Assembly: GCA_947381875.1 (NCBI GenBank)
Contig: CANCXY010000206.1
Location: 1-6,016 of the forward strand
DNA from: an uncultured Clostridia bacterium
GTDB taxonomy: Bacteria > Bacillota > Clostridia > Oscillospirales > Ruminococcaceae
DNA length: 6,016 nt
Direction: 5' to 3'
In this document: in pieces, positions 4,115-6,016 of the stretch
Layout of the letters: the number at the start of each line of letters is the position of its first letter
Position numbering within the stretch: position 1 is the first letter of the stretch
Notes under the pieces: generated by a model
What the model was told of the DNA's origin: nothing
The model's input: only the letters and a program-made list of their open reading frames with translations
Database searches by the model: none
Program-made: the position numbers and the translations under genes

Positions 4115-4843
4115 GCGCACGCTGCCGCGCAGGAGCAGACAGACACCGACGACGCCGAGGATGGGCAGGCCCAGGATGGCGAGGGCTGTCCATACGCCGC
4201 CTGGGATATGGGACGCCGCCTGGCTTATGGTGCGCAGGATGCGGCCATAGAATGTATTGGTGTCGATCATGGAGACGCTGCTGCCAAACAGGGACAGCGA
4301 CATCCCGCCAATGTAAAAGCCCCAAAAGGCTCTGCGGCCCCAGCGCTGCATGCACGCGCCCAAAAACATGCTCGCGCACACAAGCTCCAGCATGATGCCA
4401 AACAGAATCAATAGCGTCAGCACGTTTTCTTTCAGCTCCGGCAGAAGCTCCGCGAGCTTGCCAATCGAATAGCGCTCCGGCACGGTAAGGCGGCCTATCC
4501 ACGATTCCAGCAGCGCCAGCACAATTACACAGGCCATGCCGCACAGCGTATGCACAAATGTTGTCACTGCCATGCCCACGACGAACGCACGGCGCGTACA
4601 GCCCATGCTCACCGCCTGTTCGTAACCGCAGGAGAAATAGTAGGCGGGCATGAGCAGCGCCACACAGATGAACGCCATCGCGGAGGCTATCAGCCCTCCA
4701 ATGAACACTTCATCATCATGCGAAAAATGGAAGATGATTGCGTCAATGATGAGGCCAATCACCCACGCGCCGCCGATGATGGCCGCCGACTCCCACAGGT
4801 TATCCACATTCAGCAGGAATTCCCGCTTGATGCTTTTCCACAT
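4103..4843 (-). CDS. ABC transporter permease subunit (second of the pair)
   Basis: A 246-residue protein with about six membrane helices (near 17-38, 47-70, 88-112, 140-166, 172-190, 217-239) and a cytoplasmic N-terminus beginning MWKSIKREFL. The loop after helix 2 carries SMGCTRR (79-85), echoed as SMSVTRR in the upstream permease; such a loop is common in ABC-2-type permeases and may touch the ATPase. The start at 4843 follows the previous stop by 13 bp, with a GGGGG ribosome binding site directly after that stop codon. It is the last gene of the ABC operon, probably the membrane partner of the 222-residue permease. The family is judged from topology and context, since sequence motifs are weak. 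The substrate is unknown. The C-terminus, RQSA and stop, is encoded inside a hairpin of the adjacent array. Confidence 0.78.
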   Translation of the reverse strand: MWKSIKREFLLNVDNLWESAAIIGGAWVIGLIIDAIIFHFSHDDEVFIGGLIASAMAFICVALLMPAYYFSCGYEQAVSMGCTRRAFVVGMAVTTFVHTLCGMACVIVLALLESWIGRLTVPERYSIGKLAELLPELKENVLTLLILFGIMLELVCASMFLGACMQRWGRRAFWGFYIGGMSLSLFGSSVSMIDTNTFYGRILRTISQAASHIPGGVWTALAILGLPILGVVGVCLLLRGSVRQSA

Positions 4844-4856
4844 ACCGTCCGCCCCC

Positions 4857-5525
4857 TTACTTTACACTGATGCCGCGGCAAATGCGCCAGTCGACCGCCG
4901 TGAGAACCAGGAATATTGCAAACGCGATAGAACACAGCAGCGGCATATTCCCGAACAGGCTTAACAGCGCCGGCAGCAGACCATCTATACGCTCCGTCGC
5001 GCCCGCAAAGCCGATGATGCCGCCGACTATACCGCAGAGGATCCCTGTGCCCACTGAGAAAATCAGCAGCAGTGTGCGCCCGTAGCGCAGGCCCAGCATG
5101 CCAGCGGTGCTGCCCAGGCATGCGCTGATCAGCATTACCGCCATTACGCCCACCAGGCGCGCGCCGACAAATACCGGGGCTGTGCCGAAAATCTGCCCCA
5201 CCGCTATCTGCGCCGCCACCAGTATCGCCGCAACGCTCAGGGCATACCCCACTTTTGCCGCCGTCAGACCTAAGAAACAGCCGCGCCGCGTGACGCTCAT
5301 GGAGAGCGAGAGCGTCAGGTAATACGTTACCGTGTTCAACTGCATCAGCAGCGGGAAAATCAGCCCCACGCCGAACACTACGCCCGTCACTACCCCGCCC
5401 GTCCGCTCGGCATAGGCCGGCTCCGTCGTCACGGCATAGTACAGGAGCAGCAGCGCCGTCATGCCCAACATCGTCAGGAAGGTTTGCAAGACGACACGCG
5501 AAAGGTACCGCACAGTACGCGTCAT
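4857..5525 (-). CDS. ABC transporter permease subunit (first of the pair)
   Basis: A 222-residue protein with about six helices (near 11-30, 44-66, 88-110, 121-145, 152-174, 193-212). The loop after helix 2 has SMSVTRRG (75-82), the same motif position as in the following permease, suggesting that the two are distant paralogues forming a heterodimer. The start ATG overlaps the ATPase stop as ATGA (5522-5525), so translation is probably coupled; AAGGAGG lies about ten nt upstream inside the ATPase gene. It has no soluble domain, consistent with a small ABC-2-type exporter permease. It should act with the ATPase encoded just upstream. The substrate cannot be read from the sequence; peptide, antibiotic or lipid export are possibilities known for related systems. 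Confidence 0.8.
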   Translation of the reverse strand: MTRTVRYLSRVVLQTFLTMLGMTALLLLYYAVTTEPAYAERTGGVVTGVVFGVGLIFPLLMQLNTVTYYLTLSLSMSVTRRGCFLGLTAAKVGYALSVAAILVAAQIAVGQIFGTAPVFVGARLVGVMAVMLISACLGSTAGMLGLRYGRTLLLIFSVGTGILCGIVGGIIGFAGATERIDGLLPALLSLFGNMPLLCSIAFAIFLVLTAVDWRICRGISVK

Positions 5526-6016
5526 GCCTGCCCCGCCTCCTTCTCCTCGCCCACCAGGTAGACAAACGCCTTTTGCAGGCTCACAGGGTCGATATCCACG
5601 TCCAGCCCCACGGCGTTTTGGCGCAGGCGTTCACCGTCGCCCCGCACCGAGGCCACGCGGCTGCGCCCTACCATCTGTTCGTGCAGGAGCGTAAGCCCCG
5701 CGCACGCCTTTTCCACATCCTCCGCCCGGCCTGTGACGGTGTGGAACTGCGCCACAAATTCATCGCACGACCCGGTTTCCAAAAGCCGCCCCTCGTGCAG
5801 CAGGATGATGTCCTCAAACACGCCCGCCGCCTCCTCAATGATATGCGTAGAGATAATGAACGTGCGGTGCGTCTCCTCATAATCGGCTAAGAGCAGCTTG
5901 TAAAAATCCTCCCGCGCCACAATGTCCAGCCCTGCCACCGGCTCGTCTAAAATCGTGATGGGCGCGCGGCTGGCAAGCGCCATAATGATTGTCACCATGC
6001 TCATCATGCCCTTGGA
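5522..6016 (-). CDS. ABC transporter ATP-binding protein, YtrB type (N-terminus outside window)
   Basis: The last 164 residues of an ABC ATPase; the frame is open through the window edge. The visible part begins in the signature motif (SKGMM, a variant of LSGGQ), followed by Walker B ITILDEP, the D-loop GLD and the H-loop ISTHIIEE. ASRAPITILDEPVAGLD and the DFYKLLLADYEETHRTFIISTH stretch closely resemble YtrB-like ATPases. Walker A and the Q-loop must lie beyond 6016. After the nucleotide-binding fold comes an extension of about 70 residues (from roughly residue 92) that may regulate the protein. It powers the two permeases encoded directly downstream. In this family a GntR-type repressor gene commonly precedes the ATPase, so one is expected just outside the window. 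Confidence 0.95.
   Translation of the reverse strand, partial: SKGMMSMVTIIMALASRAPITILDEPVAGLDIVAREDFYKLLLADYEETHRTFIISTHIIEEAAGVFEDIILLHEGRLLETGSCDEFVAQFHTVTGRAEDVEKACAGLTLLHEQMVGRSRVASVRGDGERLRQNAVGLDVDIDPVSLQKAFVYLVGEEKEAGQA

Noticed and set aside
3833..4414. Plus-strand open frames over the hairpin array and the permease 3' end
   Set aside because: They translate palindromes and the antisense of a membrane protein. No ribosome binding site or domain is seen.
4810..5565. Minus-strand open frame of 251 codons overlapping the first permease in another frame
   Set aside because: Rich in arginine, glycine and alanine as expected from an out-of-frame reading of GC-rich DNA. The permease frame gives clear membrane helices and couples to the ATPase stop.

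Overview
The window looks like chromosomal DNA from a gut-type Firmicute of class Clostridia. Supporting signs are strong AGGAGG-type ribosome binding sites, an XRE regulator with the membrane domain typical of clostridia, a DUF4405 membrane protein, a YtrB-type ABC ATPase, and a class II tRNA-Ser with an encoded CCA. The genus cannot be named from sequence alone; Oscillospiraceae or a relative is a guess from style and composition.

Layout. Positions 1-27 hold a palindromic repeat cut by the window edge. Positions 28-482 appear non-coding and end in a promoter with an extended -10. Two plus-strand genes follow, each as its own unit: a DUF4405 six-helix membrane protein (483-1157, closed by a terminator) and a membrane-anchored XRE regulator (1316-2095). 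These two genes look more AT-rich than the rest. A bidirectional terminator fills the gap between the regulator and a minus-strand tRNA-Ser(CGA) (2137-2225), which has a near-consensus promoter about 90 bp upstream of it. Everything to the right is on the minus strand: a 68-residue membrane protein, a CPBP-family intramembrane protease, and an ABC exporter operon of two permeases and an ATPase whose N-terminal part lies beyond the window.

The ABC genes are tightly coupled (ATGA overlap, then a 13-bp gap) and probably form one exporter of the YtrB class. A GntR-type repressor would be expected just past the right edge. The CPBP protease downstream could be read through from this operon, but about 350 bp of highly structured non-coding DNA separates them.

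The most notable content is non-coding: a family of perfect GC-rich palindromes (1-27, 2697-2727, 3828-3870, and a half copy at 3971-3980), a dense run of hairpins at 3939-4114 touching the end of the ABC operon, and a nested inverted repeat at 2380-2432. None has the T-tract of an intrinsic terminator. They look like dispersed structured repeats. No CRISPR array, transposase, integrase or complete defence system is visible.
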